DNA of 32,462 nt from JBFWWW01 sp050245975 (GCA_050245975.1 JBFWWW010000026.1:1-32462); one strand, 5' to 3'; positions 1-8,154 are shown, numbered from the stretch's first letter. Translations and numbers: made by a program. The notes: generated by a model from the letters alone, not told the origin.

Positions 1-460
1 GGCGGTGGTGGTGACGCAGATGCGGGTGGTGGTGGCCTGGCGGGCGGGGGAGCGCCAGAAGGTCGCCGAAAAGCGCCGTGAGGATGAACGAAAGGACAAG
101 GAAAAGCGCAAAAGTGCGCGCAAAGGCGGCGCCACCGCGCGCGCCAGCGCCGGCTCGACGGGCGGCGGCGGCAAGGTCTCCGCCAGCACCGGCCAGATCC
201 AGAGCTATGCGGCGACCGTGCGCGCCCGCGTGGCCTCCCACAAGCCCGCCGGCGACGGCAACCAGGGCACGGTCGTCGTCTACTTCTCGCTGTCGCCCTC
301 CGGCGGACTGCGCTCCGCCAGTGTGTCCCGCTCCTCAGGCCGCCCGGGGCTGGACCGGCTGGCGCTGTCGGCCATCCGCTCGGCGGCCCCGTTCCCCACG
401 CCGCCGGCCGGGGCGGCGGCTCGCCAACTCAGCTTTTCCATTCCATTTCATTTCCAGTAA
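1..460 (+). CDS. TonB C-terminal domain protein (5' end outside window)
   Basis: The reading frame is open from the left edge and stops at 458-460, so this is the C-terminal ~152 residues of a longer protein. The first part is highly charged (about residues 15-45, many Lys/Arg/Glu), then a Gly/Ser/Ala-rich stretch, then a domain of about 80 residues beginning 'YAATVRARVASHKP'. It continues with 'GTVVVYFSLSPSGGLRSAS' and ends 'PFPTPPAG...FSIPFHFQ'. This is the pattern of the TonB/TolA C-terminal fold. Such proteins pass inner-membrane proton-motive energy to outer-membrane receptors. The charged central region fits a periplasm-spanning linker. The N-terminal membrane anchor is not visible. TolA is an alternative, but the C-terminus reads more like TonB. 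No ExbB/ExbD genes are in view. Confidence 0.8.
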   Translation, partial: AVVVTQMRVVVAWRAGERQKVAEKRREDERKDKEKRKSARKGGATARASAGSTGGGGKVSASTGQIQSYAATVRARVASHKPAGDGNQGTVVVYFSLSPSGGLRSASVSRSSGRPGLDRLALSAIRSAAPFPTPPAGAAARQLSFSIPFHFQ

Positions 461-572
461 GATCGTCGCTCTAGTGTGCGGCCTTGAAACGGACGGGGCT
501 GTCGCCGCACGTCCAATCATTGCCCAGAGATTCAACGCGACCAGAACCTGCCGTCGCAGCGAGGACACATCC

Positions 573-1742
573 ATGCCCATCGTCAATCGTGTAGCCGCAA
601 TGTCCGATGAAATCACCGCATGGCGCCGCGACCTGCATGAGAACCCGGAGCTTCTCTACGACGTGCACCGGACGGCCGGCGTCGTCGCCGACAAGCTGAA
701 GGCGTTCGGCTGCGACGAGGTGGTGCCCGGCATCGGCCGCACCGGCGTCGTCGGCGTGATCCGCGGCCGCAAGCAGTCCTCGGGCAAGGTGATCGGCATG
801 CGCGCGGACATGGATGCGCTGCCGATCGAGGAGGCGACGGGGCTGCCCTATGCCTCCAAGGTCAAGGGCAAGATGCACGCCTGCGGCCACGACGGGCATA
901 CCGCGATGCTGCTCGGCGCGGCGAAGTACCTGTGCGAGACGCGCAATTTCGACGGCACGGCGATCGTCATCTTCCAGCCGGCCGAGGAGGGCGGCGCCGG
1001 CGGCAAGGCGATGGTCAACGACGGCATGATGGATCGCTGGGGCATCCAGGAGGTCTATGGCATGCACAACACGCCGGGCATCCCGGTGGGGCAGTTCGCG
1101 ATCCGGCCCGGCCCGATGCTGGCGGCGGCCGACCGGCTGTGGATCACCATCGAGGGCCGGGGCGGGCATGCGGCCAAGCCCGACAAGTGCATCGATACCG
1201 TTCTCGTCGGCGCGCACGTGCTGACGGCGCTGCAGTCGATCGTGTCGCGCAACGTCGATCCGCTCGACTCGGCCGTGGTGTCCATCTGCATGTTCCACGC
1301 CGGCAACGCCACCAACGTCATTCCGCAGACGGTCGAGCTGGCGGGCACGGCGCGGTCGCTGACGCCGAAGGTGCGCGACCTGCTGGAGAAGCGCATCGTC
1401 GAGGTGGTCGAGACGACCGCGAAGCTGTTCGGCGCCAAGGCGACGGTCAACTACCAGCGCGACTATCCGGTGACGGTGAACCACGAGCGGCAGACGGCGT
1501 TCGCGGCCCAGGTGGCGGCGAGCGTGGCCGGGGACGCCAACGTCGACAAGGCGGTGACGCCGGTGATGGGCGGCGAGGACTTCTCGTTCATGCTGGAGGC
1601 GCGGCCGGGCGCGTTCATCTTCGTCGGCAACGGCGATACCGCCGCGCTGCACCATCCCGCCTACAACTTCAACGACGAGGCGATCCCGGTCGGCGTGTCC
1701 TACTGGGCGCGGCTCGCCGAGACGGCGATGACGATCGCGTAG
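573..1742 (+). CDS. M20 family metallo-amidohydrolase (hippurate hydrolase / N-acyl amino acid hydrolase type)
   Basis: Predicted 389-residue cytoplasmic zinc/manganese peptidase of the M20D group, which removes acyl groups from N-acyl amino acids. Putative metal ligands are in the expected order: Cys104 and His106 in 'HACGHDGHT', Glu138-Glu139 in 'QPAEEGG', His165 in 'GMHN' and His360 in 'LHHPAYNF'. A lid/dimerisation insert begins near 'GRGGHAAKP', and the family motif 'MGGEDFS' is near the C-terminus. The open frame extends upstream to 78, but that part reads as low-complexity Ala/Pro/Arg overlapping the TonB-like gene. The ATG at 573 is preceded by GAGGAC at 561-566 and begins the family's usual N-terminus (helix, then 'WRRDLHENPEL'). 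It lies 112 bp after the TonB-like gene. The exact substrate cannot be told from sequence. Confidence 0.93.
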   Translation: MPIVNRVAAMSDEITAWRRDLHENPELLYDVHRTAGVVADKLKAFGCDEVVPGIGRTGVVGVIRGRKQSSGKVIGMRADMDALPIEEATGLPYASKVKGKMHACGHDGHTAMLLGAAKYLCETRNFDGTAIVIFQPAEEGGAGGKAMVNDGMMDRWGIQEVYGMHNTPGIPVGQFAIRPGPMLAAADRLWITIEGRGGHAAKPDKCIDTVLVGAHVLTALQSIVSRNVDPLDSAVVSICMFHAGNATNVIPQTVELAGTARSLTPKVRDLLEKRIVEVVETTAKLFGAKATVNYQRDYPVTVNHERQTAFAAQVAASVAGDANVDKAVTPVMGGEDFSFMLEARPGAFIFVGNGDTAALHHPAYNFNDEAIPVGVSYWARLAETAMTIA

Positions 1743-1783
1743 GAGCGGCGAAAAGCAGGGTCGCGAGAGCCGGTGCCTGTCCC

Positions 1784-1817
1784 GTCGCGCCCGAGGAGTG
1801 ACGGCCTCCGGCGCGAC
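1784..1817 (+). terminator. Hairpin between convergent amidohydrolase and metC genes
   Basis: An imperfect inverted repeat, 1784-1796 pairing with 1805-1817 (12 of 13 positions), encloses an 8-base loop. It lies 41 bp after the amidohydrolase stop in the gap between two convergent genes. No T-tract follows on either strand, so it is only a possible terminator or a 3'-end-stabilising hairpin. Confidence 0.35.
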
Positions 1818-1925
1818 GCCTCCCGCGACCCCGCTGCCATGCTAGGCGTCGGCGCGCCGGCGGGAACCTAGGAGATCACCCGGCTAGGGATTCACCTGGG
1901 TCGGGCGGATTTGGATACCATTCCT

Positions 1926-3110
1926 TCACGCCTTCTTCAGGCGCTCGAAGCCGGCGGCAAGGTCGTCCTTGAGGTCGGCGACGTCCTCGAGCCCGATATG
2001 GATGCGCACCGTCGGGCCGGCCGGGCGCCAGACCGTGGCGGTGCGGTTCGGCGTGGCGTTGAACGGCAGCACGAGGCTCTCGAAGCCGCCCCACGAAGCG
2101 CCCATGCCGAACAGCTCCAGGCCTTCGAGCATGGCGGCGACGGCGGCCTTCGAGCACGGCTCGAGCTCGATGGAAAAGAGGCCGCTGGCGCCGAGGAAGT
2201 CGCGCTTCCAAAGCTCGTAGCCGGGATTGCCGGGCAGCGCCGGGTGCATGACGCGCGCCACCTCGGGACGCGCCTGCAGCCACTCGGCGATGGCCAGCCC
2301 GCTGCGCCAGTGGCGCTCGAGCCGGACCTCGATGGTGCGCAGGCCGCGCAGGCCGAGATACATCTCCTCGGTGCCCGCGCACAGGCCGAGCTCGCCCACC
2401 TCGCGCTTCATCTGCCTGGCGGCGCGCTCGTTGGTGGTGATGGAGCCGAGCATCGCGTCGGCGTGGCCGACGATGTACTTGGTGGCGGCCTGGATCGAGA
2501 TGTCGACGCCGTGCTCGAACGGCTTGAAATAGAGCGGACTCGCCCAGGTGTTGTCCATCATCACCCACGCGCCCTTCTCGTGCGCGGCGGCGGCGATGGC
2601 CGGGATGTCCTGCATCTCGAAGGTCTGCGAGCCGGGGCTCTCGGTGAAGACCACGGTGGTGTTGGGCCGCATCAGGCGGGCGATGTCGCCGCCGACGGCG
2701 GGATCGTAGTAGGTGGTCTCGACGCCGAAGCGCTTCAGCAGGCCGTCGCACATCTTGCGCGTCGGCAGGTAGACGGTGTCGGCGACGAGGATATGGTCGC
2801 CGGCCTTGGTGAAGGACAGGAGCGCGGCGGAGATGGCGGCGGCGCCCGACGGCGTCATCTGCGTGCGCGCGCCGCCCTCCAGCGTGGCGATCGCGGTCTC
2901 CAACGCGTCGGACGTCGGCGTGCCGCGCCGGCCGTATACGTACCGCTGATCCCGCTTCTCGAAACTTTCAACGGTACGGAACAGGACCGTTGAACCGCGG
3001 TAGACAGGCGGGTTGACGAAACCGTGGTGCGCAAAGGGGTCGCGGCCCGAATGCACGATCTCTGTGGACGTGCGTCGCCGCGGCCTGGACGTGTCGTCGG
3101 ACTTGCTCAT
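1926..3110 (-). CDS. metC: Cystathionine beta-lyase (PLP enzyme of methionine biosynthesis)
   Basis: A 394-residue member of the Cys/Met-metabolism PLP family (fold type I). It cleaves cystathionine to homocysteine, pyruvate and ammonia. The PLP lysine is Lys211 in 'SIQAATKYIVGHADAM'. The N-terminal phosphate-binding region reads 'YVYGRRGTPTSDALE', and 'MMDNTWASPLYF' holds the conserved Asp that contacts the pyridine nitrogen. 'TPNRTATVWRPAGPTVRIHIGLEDVADL' is the family C-terminus; 'P..R.H.GLED' is more typical of lyases than of synthases. The start ATG (3108-3110) has AAGGGA upstream. It is divergent from the amino-acid binding protein gene. Cystathionine gamma-synthase or methionine gamma-lyase are less likely alternatives. 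No other methionine gene is next to it. Confidence 0.9.
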   Translation of the reverse strand: MSKSDDTSRPRRRTSTEIVHSGRDPFAHHGFVNPPVYRGSTVLFRTVESFEKRDQRYVYGRRGTPTSDALETAIATLEGGARTQMTPSGAAAISAALLSFTKAGDHILVADTVYLPTRKMCDGLLKRFGVETTYYDPAVGGDIARLMRPNTTVVFTESPGSQTFEMQDIPAIAAAAHEKGAWVMMDNTWASPLYFKPFEHGVDISIQAATKYIVGHADAMLGSITTNERAARQMKREVGELGLCAGTEEMYLGLRGLRTIEVRLERHWRSGLAIAEWLQARPEVARVMHPALPGNPGYELWKRDFLGASGLFSIELEPCSKAAVAAMLEGLELFGMGASWGGFESLVLPFNATPNRTATVWRPAGPTVRIHIGLEDVADLKDDLAAGFERLKKA

Positions 3111-3162
3111 GGGAGGCTCCCTTGGGAGGCGTCCCTGCCCGTGTGACCCAAGACCGGTAGGA

Positions 3163-3177
3163 GGTCAAGCCTTGACC
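3163..3177. promoter_or_regulatory. 15-bp perfect palindrome in the metC / binding-protein divergent gap
   Basis: GGTCAAG C CTTGACC, two 7-bp arms around one base, lies in the 152-bp gap between metC (start 3110) and the divergent binding-protein gene (start 3263). Its position and symmetry suit a dimeric repressor or activator site shared by both genes. The regulator is not identifiable here. Confidence 0.4.
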
Positions 3178-3262
3178 ATGGCGAACGAGGCGTCCAAACC
3201 TGTGCGCCGCGGTCGAGAGGATCGGCCGCCGGTAAATGCAATCCATCGGACGAGGTGACCGG

Positions 3263-4297
3263 GTGACGGCAGGCGGACGCGCTCTGAAGGTCGTGCTGGC
3301 GCTGGTGGCCGGCATGACGGCGGCCGTCGCCACCGCACCGGCCGAGGCCGGGATCCTCGCAACCGTCAAGGCGCGCGGCCATGTCATCTGCGGCGTCGGC
3401 GACGGCCCGCGCGGGTTCTCCAGCGTCGACAAGCGCGGCACCTGGAGCGGCATCGAGGTGGATTTCTGCTCGGCGCTGGCCGCGGCGGTGTTCGGCGATG
3501 CGAAGGCGGTGAAGTTCCGGCTGCTGGCGCCGAGCGAGCGCTTTGCCGCCGTGCAGAGCGGCGAGGTGGACGTGCTCGCCCGCCATGTCGAGATCAGCCT
3601 CAGCCGCGACACGTCGCTGGGCCTCAGGTTCGTGGCGCCGCTGGTCTATGACGGGCACGCCTTCCTCGCACGCAAGTCGCAATCGATCACCAGCGCGCTG
3701 GAGCTGACGGGGGCCAAGATCTGCCTGCTGTCGGATGTCGAGAGCGAGCAGGCGGTCGCGGACTATTTCGGCGGCCAGAAGATGCGGCACGAGGTGGCGC
3801 GGTTCGAGAACTGGCAGGATGCGGTCAAGGCCTACGACGGGCGCGGCTGCACGGTGCTGGCCAGCGACATGACGACGCTGACGCTGACGCGCATGGGGCT
3901 GGCGCATCCGGCCGAGCACATGATCCTGCCGGAGCTGATCTCGAAGCTGCCGCTGGGGCCCGTCATCAAGCAGGGCGACGACGAATGGTTCGGCATCGTG
4001 CGCTGGACCATCAACGCGCTGGTGGCCGCGGAGGAGCTGGGGGTGACGAGCTCCAACGCCGACGCCATGCGCAATGCGGCCAACGCCGAAGCCCGGCGGC
4101 TGCTGGGCCGCGACGGCGACCTCGGCAAGCGCATGGGGCTCAATGCCGACTGGGCGTTCCAGATCGTGCGCCAGGTCGGGAACTACGGCGAGGTGTTCGA
4201 CCGCAACCTCGGCGCCAAATCGCCGCTGAAGATGGAGCGGCGCCTCAACAACCTGTGGACCAAGAACGGCCTGCAGTACGCGCTGCCGTTCCGCTGA
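3263..4297 (+). CDS. AapJ-like general L-amino-acid ABC transporter periplasmic binding protein
   Basis: A 344-codon protein of the family 3 solute-binding type, close in length to rhizobial AapJ. It has a signal peptide (hydrophobic 'LKVVLALVAGMTAAVATAPAEAG', cleavage near AEA). The mature N-terminus 'ILATVKARGHVICGVGDG' and the C-terminal 'NNLWTKNGLQYALPFR' are typical of AapJ proteins. Such proteins capture amino acids in the periplasm for an inner-membrane permease. An ATG at 3236 is in frame. I prefer the GTG at 3263 because GAGGTG (3252-3257) is well placed and the signal peptide then has a normal short N-region. No aapQ, aapM or aapP follows; the next gene is on the other strand. It is therefore an orphan binding protein that must share a permease encoded elsewhere. 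Confidence 0.88.
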   Translation: MTAGGRALKVVLALVAGMTAAVATAPAEAGILATVKARGHVICGVGDGPRGFSSVDKRGTWSGIEVDFCSALAAAVFGDAKAVKFRLLAPSERFAAVQSGEVDVLARHVEISLSRDTSLGLRFVAPLVYDGHAFLARKSQSITSALELTGAKICLLSDVESEQAVADYFGGQKMRHEVARFENWQDAVKAYDGRGCTVLASDMTTLTLTRMGLAHPAEHMILPELISKLPLGPVIKQGDDEWFGIVRWTINALVAAEELGVTSSNADAMRNAANAEARRLLGRDGDLGKRMGLNADWAFQIVRQVGNYGEVFDRNLGAKSPLKMERRLNNLWTKNGLQYALPFR

Positions 4298-4305
4298 CCT
4301 GCTGT

Positions 4306-4352
4306 CCGGCTGCTGCCCGCCTACCGCCCGGCTGCTGCCCGCCTACTGCCCA
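4306..4352. repeat. 22-bp tandem duplication between convergent genes
   Basis: Two copies of a 22-bp unit (4306-4327 and 4328-4349, one mismatch) are followed by a degenerate partial copy. They fill almost all of the 57-bp gap between the binding-protein stop and the stop of the minus-strand gene ending at 4355. No terminator hairpin is evident. Confidence 0.8.
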
Positions 4353-4354
4353 CC

Positions 4355-5404
4355 CTACTGAATGACGACTTCCACTTCCGCCACGTCGCCGTCCTTGACG
4401 GTGAAGCCGCGCTGGTAGGTGCGGCCCATGTGCTTTGCGGTGACGAAATAGGAGCCGGGCGCGAAGATGTGGGTCGGCAGCGCGCCGACGCTCTCCTTGA
4501 CCGGATCGCCCTTCTGAGTGGCCACGAGCCACTGCGTGTCGGCGATCGCCTCGCCGCCGGGCCGCGTCACGAGCTTGAAGGTGACGCGGCAGCCGCCATG
4601 GGTGAGCATCGCCTCCGTCAGCTTGCCGGCCTCCACCGTGACGTCGGCGCGGGCCACCGCGTTGGCGTCGCCATAGGTGCTGACGACATTGTAGATGCCG
4701 GCGTTGAGGCGGATGATGACGCCCGGCTTGGCGCCGCCGATCACCTTGAGACGGTTGCCGAACTGGTCGCGCTCGTCGGAGTAGATGTCGAAGGTCACCG
4801 AGCGCTCGGGCAGCGGCTCGTTGTTGGCGAGCACGGGAATGAGCTTCAGGCCGCCGGCGTTGAGAACGAACTGCTCGGTGCGCTGCTGGCCGGCGGTGAC
4901 CGAGACCTTGCGCGAGAGATAGGCGCGGCCGAAGGCGGCGTTGATGATGTAGTCGCCGGGCGGCAGGCGCAGCGTCGGGCCGGCGTCGTGGCTGGTCGCA
5001 ACGGGCTTGGTCGCGGCCTCCGGGTCCGAGCCGTCGCGGAACACGCGCCAGACGATGCCCTGGTCGATGCCCTGGCCGTCGGCGGTGAGCAGCGCGACGA
5101 GCGCGACCTGCCCGGTGGTGGCCTGTGCCGCGCCGGCACCCGGCGGCTCGGCGGCGCGCGGGATCACCGTCGTGTTGGAGGGAGGTGCTGCCGGCGGCGC
5201 GGCGCGCGGCGGTGCGGGCACGACAGGTGTCCAGCCGGTGCTGGGCCTCAGATCGGGCGGCGGCGGCGGCTGCACGCCGGTCTGCCAGCCGGCGGGCGGC
5301 GATTGCGCGAGCAGGCCGGCCGGCGCGACGAGAAGGCCGAGCAGAAGCGCGGCAGCGCCTGCCGTGCCCGCGCGCACTGCCGAAAGCGACGACCTGCGGT
5401 CCAT
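4355..5404 (-). CDS. Secreted protein with three LPxGxY-type beta-sandwich repeats; partner of upstream vWA protein
   Basis: A 349-residue protein I do not recognise by name. The N-terminus has a hydrophobic segment ('AGAAALLLGLLVAPAGLLA', residues ~14-32) ending as a signal peptide. A Pro/Ala-rich linker runs to about residue 95. Three similar segments follow, each reading as a beta-sandwich strand pair: 'LRLPPGDYIINAAFGRAYLS', 'IRLNAGIYNVVSTYGDANAV' and 'HIFAPGSYFVTAKHMGRTYQ'. These resemble PEGA or carboxypeptidase-regulatory-like folds, which bind or stack in the envelope. The start at 5404 has GGGGGTGG just upstream. It lies 107 bp after the vWA gene on the same strand and shares its repeat type, so the two probably act together in the periplasm or on the cell surface. 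Function unknown. Confidence 0.75.
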   Translation of the reverse strand: MDRRSSLSAVRAGTAGAAALLLGLLVAPAGLLAQSPPAGWQTGVQPPPPPDLRPSTGWTPVVPAPPRAAPPAAPPSNTTVIPRAAEPPGAGAAQATTGQVALVALLTADGQGIDQGIVWRVFRDGSDPEAATKPVATSHDAGPTLRLPPGDYIINAAFGRAYLSRKVSVTAGQQRTEQFVLNAGGLKLIPVLANNEPLPERSVTFDIYSDERDQFGNRLKVIGGAKPGVIIRLNAGIYNVVSTYGDANAVARADVTVEAGKLTEAMLTHGGCRVTFKLVTRPGGEAIADTQWLVATQKGDPVKESVGALPTHIFAPGSYFVTAKHMGRTYQRGFTVKDGDVAEVEVVIQ

Positions 5405-5429
5405 GCTGCCCACCCCCGCGCAATTCACG

Positions 5430-5488
5430 CCCTGCCAGCCTCTCGCATGCCTTCGTGGCAGGGATATGCCGCCCGGCGAGCGGCGGCA
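5430..5488 (-). promoter_or_regulatory. Two hairpins in the gap between the vWA gene and its partner
   Basis: Between the two minus-strand genes lie CCCTGCCA (5430-5437) pairing with TGGCAGGG (5456-5463), and TGCCGCC (5467-5473) pairing with GGCGGCA (5482-5488). Both stems are perfect. No T-run follows on the minus strand. They could stabilise or partly terminate the two-gene transcript and so set the ratio of the two products. Confidence 0.35.
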
Positions 5489-5511
5489 AGGCGCCGCAAC
5501 CGGGTCGAGGG

Positions 5512-7434
5512 TCAATTGGCCGTCAGCGTCACCTGGCGCGTCTCGCCGGGCCGCAGTTCCACCGCGGCCTCGAAGCGCCGGTCGCGCATCCGGGCGCCGA
5601 TGCTGTAGCGGCCGGCGCGCAGGACGGCACGCGGCTCGGCCTGGCCCGTCACCCAGACCGTGCGGCCCGCGTCGTCGACGATGTCCCAGAACACGTCCGA
5701 CTGCGCGAAGAGGTCGCCCGGCAGCGCGAGGCGCAAGGCAAGGGTGGCGGCGGCATGATCGAGGACGGCCTCCTGCGCGGTGCCGGGCGCGAGCGTCACC
5801 TCCGTGGCGGCGACGGCGTTGAGCAGGCCGATGCGGCTCGTGATGCGGTAGCGGCCGGGCGGCAGGATGACATCCATCTCGCCGGCGGGAAGATCGATGG
5901 CGGGGGCCGGCGCGTCGAGGCGCTCGATGCGGCTCGAGACCGGGAGGGCGGCGGCAGCCGGCGTGCCGGCGATGCGCGACGCCAGCGTCAGGCGGGCCGC
6001 CGGAAGCGCCAGGGCGCGCTGGGCGCGCTCGCCGGTGCGCAGGGCGATGCGCTCGCGCGCTTCCGCGTAACCCTGGCGGGCATGGATGTAGTAGGTGCCG
6101 GCCGGCAGCGTGAAGTGCGCCGGGACGGCGGCGGAGCGCGCGATCTCGCGCCGGCCGCCGGGGGCGTCGGGATCGTCCTCCTCGATGGAGAAGACCACGT
6201 CGGCGGATGCGGCGCCGTCGCCGCCGATGCCAAGCTCCAGGCTCGCGCCGGTGAGCGAGAAGTCCGCGACCGTGCGGCTGCCGGCGGCAACCGCGGCCGT
6301 GCGCTCGGCGCGCACGAGCCCGCCCTGGGCGGCGCGCACGGTGTAGGTGCCCGGCGGCAGCGCGACGCGCGGCGCATCGCCCGCGAGCACGGTCACGACC
6401 TTGCCCGCATCGCGGCCGGTGGCGAGAACGGTGACCGTCGTATCGGCGACGGCGGTGGCGGCCTTCTGCGGCCGTACCTCGAGGATGCCGGCATCGAGCA
6501 GCAGCTCGGCGCGCGTCGGTCCCTGCGCGGCGACGTCGATCGTGCGCCGCACCGTCACCGCGCCGTCGCGCGCCTCGGCGACGTAGCGCCCGCCCGCGAG
6601 CGGCAGCATGGGGTTGACGGCGAAGGCGGAAAACAGCGGCGCGTCGGGCGCACCCTCGCGCCATACGGTCCAGCGCACGGGCTGCGTCTCGACAGGCCCC
6701 TTGTCGGCGAGGCGCGCGGTGAGCCACAGCGCGGGCGGGCCGGTGTCGGCCGGCGGAGGCGGTGCGGGTGCGGCGGCCGCGGGCGACTGCGAGGCGAGCT
6801 GCAGCGCGGCGCCGACCGCGTCCGTGAGCTGCGCCACCGTCTCGACGTTGAAGGACTTGCCGCCGGTCGCTTCCGCCACGCAGGCCGTGCGCGGCACATC
6901 CTGCGCGGCAATGCCGAGCCCGATGACGTGGACCGTCAGCTTCGGCATGGCGGCGCGCAGCTCCTGGGCGGCCGCGCACGCGTCCTGCTGGCAGTTGTCG
7001 GCATCGTCGTGGATCAGAAGGATGCTGGCGTCGGGGACCGACAGGGCGCCGGCGGCCTGGCGCAGCGCAAGAGTGACGGGGCCGCGCCCCTTCGGGTTGA
7101 GCTTGTCGAGCAGGCCCGTGATGCGCTCGCGCGAGTCCGGCTGCGGCGGCAGCATGACCTCCGCGTCGCTGCAGTCGGCGCGGCGGCGATGGCCGAACGA
7201 GGCCAGACCGACGGGCGTGGCCGCGGGCAGGCGGGCGAGCGCGGCGCCGACGGCCTCGCGGGCGGCGGCGAGCTTGGTCTGCTTTTCCTGCGCGAAGGGA
7301 CCCCACATCGAGCCCGAGCCGTCGAAGACGATCATGACGGGGCGCGTCTCGGGAGCCGCGTGGGCGCGCAGGGGCTCGAGCAGGGCCAGCAGCGCCGCCA
7401 GCGCGATCACGAAAATGCGAGCCCTCACCCCCAT
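5512..7434 (-). CDS. Secreted vWA-domain protein with five C-terminal beta-sandwich repeats
   Basis: A 640-residue protein. Residues 1-27 form a clear signal peptide ('ARIFVIALAALLALLEPLRAHA'). A von Willebrand A domain follows (~residues 30-205), with MIDAS motif 'DGSGSMWG' and the later 'LLIHDDADNCQQDACAAA'. A Pro/Ala linker follows, then about 400 residues with five repeated turns: 'LPLAGGRYVAEARDG', 'LPPGTYTVRAAQGG', 'LPAGTYYIHARQGY', 'LPPGRYRITSRIGL' and 'LRAGRYSIGARMRD'. vWA domains bind ligands through a metal ion; the repeats look like stacked immunoglobulin-like or PEGA-type domains. The protein is probably periplasmic or surface-exposed. An in-frame ATG at 7476 would precede the signal peptide with 14 residues made from a tandem repeat, so 7434 is preferred. 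The downstream partner at 4355 shares the repeats. The ligand is unknown. Confidence 0.82.
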   Translation of the reverse strand: MGVRARIFVIALAALLALLEPLRAHAAPETRPVMIVFDGSGSMWGPFAQEKQTKLAAAREAVGAALARLPAATPVGLASFGHRRRADCSDAEVMLPPQPDSRERITGLLDKLNPKGRGPVTLALRQAAGALSVPDASILLIHDDADNCQQDACAAAQELRAAMPKLTVHVIGLGIAAQDVPRTACVAEATGGKSFNVETVAQLTDAVGAALQLASQSPAAAAPAPPPPADTGPPALWLTARLADKGPVETQPVRWTVWREGAPDAPLFSAFAVNPMLPLAGGRYVAEARDGAVTVRRTIDVAAQGPTRAELLLDAGILEVRPQKAATAVADTTVTVLATGRDAGKVVTVLAGDAPRVALPPGTYTVRAAQGGLVRAERTAAVAAGSRTVADFSLTGASLELGIGGDGAASADVVFSIEEDDPDAPGGRREIARSAAVPAHFTLPAGTYYIHARQGYAEARERIALRTGERAQRALALPAARLTLASRIAGTPAAAALPVSSRIERLDAPAPAIDLPAGEMDVILPPGRYRITSRIGLLNAVAATEVTLAPGTAQEAVLDHAAATLALRLALPGDLFAQSDVFWDIVDDAGRTVWVTGQAEPRAVLRAGRYSIGARMRDRRFEAAVELRPGETRQVTLTAN

Positions 7435-7484
7435 ATCCTGCCCATCATGTCCTGCCCGCCATGTCCTGCCCGTCATGTTCTGCC
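7432..7484 (-). repeat. 14-bp tandem repeat, each unit carrying an SD-like sequence and an ATG
   Basis: On the minus strand, units of the form GGGCAGGACATGNN recur with exact 14-bp spacing; the ATG triplets start at 7476, 7462, 7448 (ATG) and 7434. In the last unit the sequence is GGGCAGGATATG. Each unit puts an SD-like GGGCAGGA a few bases before an ATG. As 14 is not a multiple of 3, only the first and last ATG share the gene's frame. The array sits on the vWA protein's start codon. Confidence 0.85.
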
Positions 7485-7569
7485 GATGTCCGGCGGATGC
7501 CGGTCGCGGCCATTGTATCCCCGACTGACATGGGATAGCGAGAGAGCCGCAACGGCAAGGGACCTGTCG

Positions 7570-8142
7570 ATGACAACCGAAGTGCTGGATTTTCTGCTGG
7601 CGCGCCGCTCGTCGAAGCCGCTGATGCTCGCCGAGCCGGGGCCGGACGCCGGCGAGCTCGATCGCATCCTGACGGCGGCCGCGCGCGTGCCCGACCACAA
7701 GCGGGCGGAGCCGTGGCGCTTCGTCGTCTTCGAGGGCGAGGCGCGCAAACGCTTCGGCGAGGTGCTGGAGGCGGCCTGCCGGGCGGAGGAGAAGGAGCCG
7801 CCGTCCGCCATGCGGCTCGAGGGCGAGCGCAACCGGCTCATGCGCGCGCCGACCGTGGTGGCGGTGATCTCGAGCATCAAGGGCACGCCGCCGCCCGAGT
7901 GGGAGCAGATCCTGTCGGCGGGCGCGGCCTGCTTCAATCTGTGTCTGGCGGCCAACGCGCTGGGCTTCGGCACGGCGTGGATCACGGAGTGGTACAGCTA
8001 CAGCCCGCGCGTCGCCGCGGCGCTGGGGCTGAAGGAGACCGAGCGGGTCGCCGGCTTCATCTACATCGGCACGGCCAAGGAAAAGCAGCCCGACCGCGGG
8101 CGGCCCGACATGAAGGCCATCGTGACCCGCTGGACGGGCTGA
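7570..8142 (+). CDS. Nitroreductase family protein (YdjA-like, FMN-dependent)
   Basis: A 190-residue flavoprotein of the nitroreductase fold. It opens with 'LDFLLARRSSKPLMLAEPGP', where 'RRS' is the FMN-phosphate-contacting motif. 'AARVPDHKRAEPWRFVVFEG' matches the short YdjA-like subgroup. 'GAACFNLCLAANALGFGTAW' is the conserved helix near the flavin, and 'GFIYIGTAKE..PDRGRP' is the typical C-terminus. Such enzymes reduce nitro compounds or quinones with NAD(P)H in the cytoplasm; the physiological substrate is usually unknown. The start ATG has AAGGGA upstream. It is first of three co-directional genes, 12 bp ahead of a flavin-reductase-like gene, and divergent from the vWA gene. Confidence 0.9.
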   Translation: MTTEVLDFLLARRSSKPLMLAEPGPDAGELDRILTAAARVPDHKRAEPWRFVVFEGEARKRFGEVLEAACRAEEKEPPSAMRLEGERNRLMRAPTVVAVISSIKGTPPPEWEQILSAGAACFNLCLAANALGFGTAWITEWYSYSPRVAAALGLKETERVAGFIYIGTAKEKQPDRGRPDMKAIVTRWTG

Positions 8143-8154
8143 GCGAGGAAAACC

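Noticed and set aside
78..572. N-terminal extension of the amidohydrolase
   Set aside because: It overlaps the TonB-like gene, is Ala/Pro/Arg-rich, and the family N-terminus begins at the ATG at 573.
3236..3262. Upstream ATG start for the AapJ-like protein
   Set aside because: It lacks a ribosome binding site and would lengthen the signal-peptide N-region; GTG at 3263 has GAGGTG five bases upstream.
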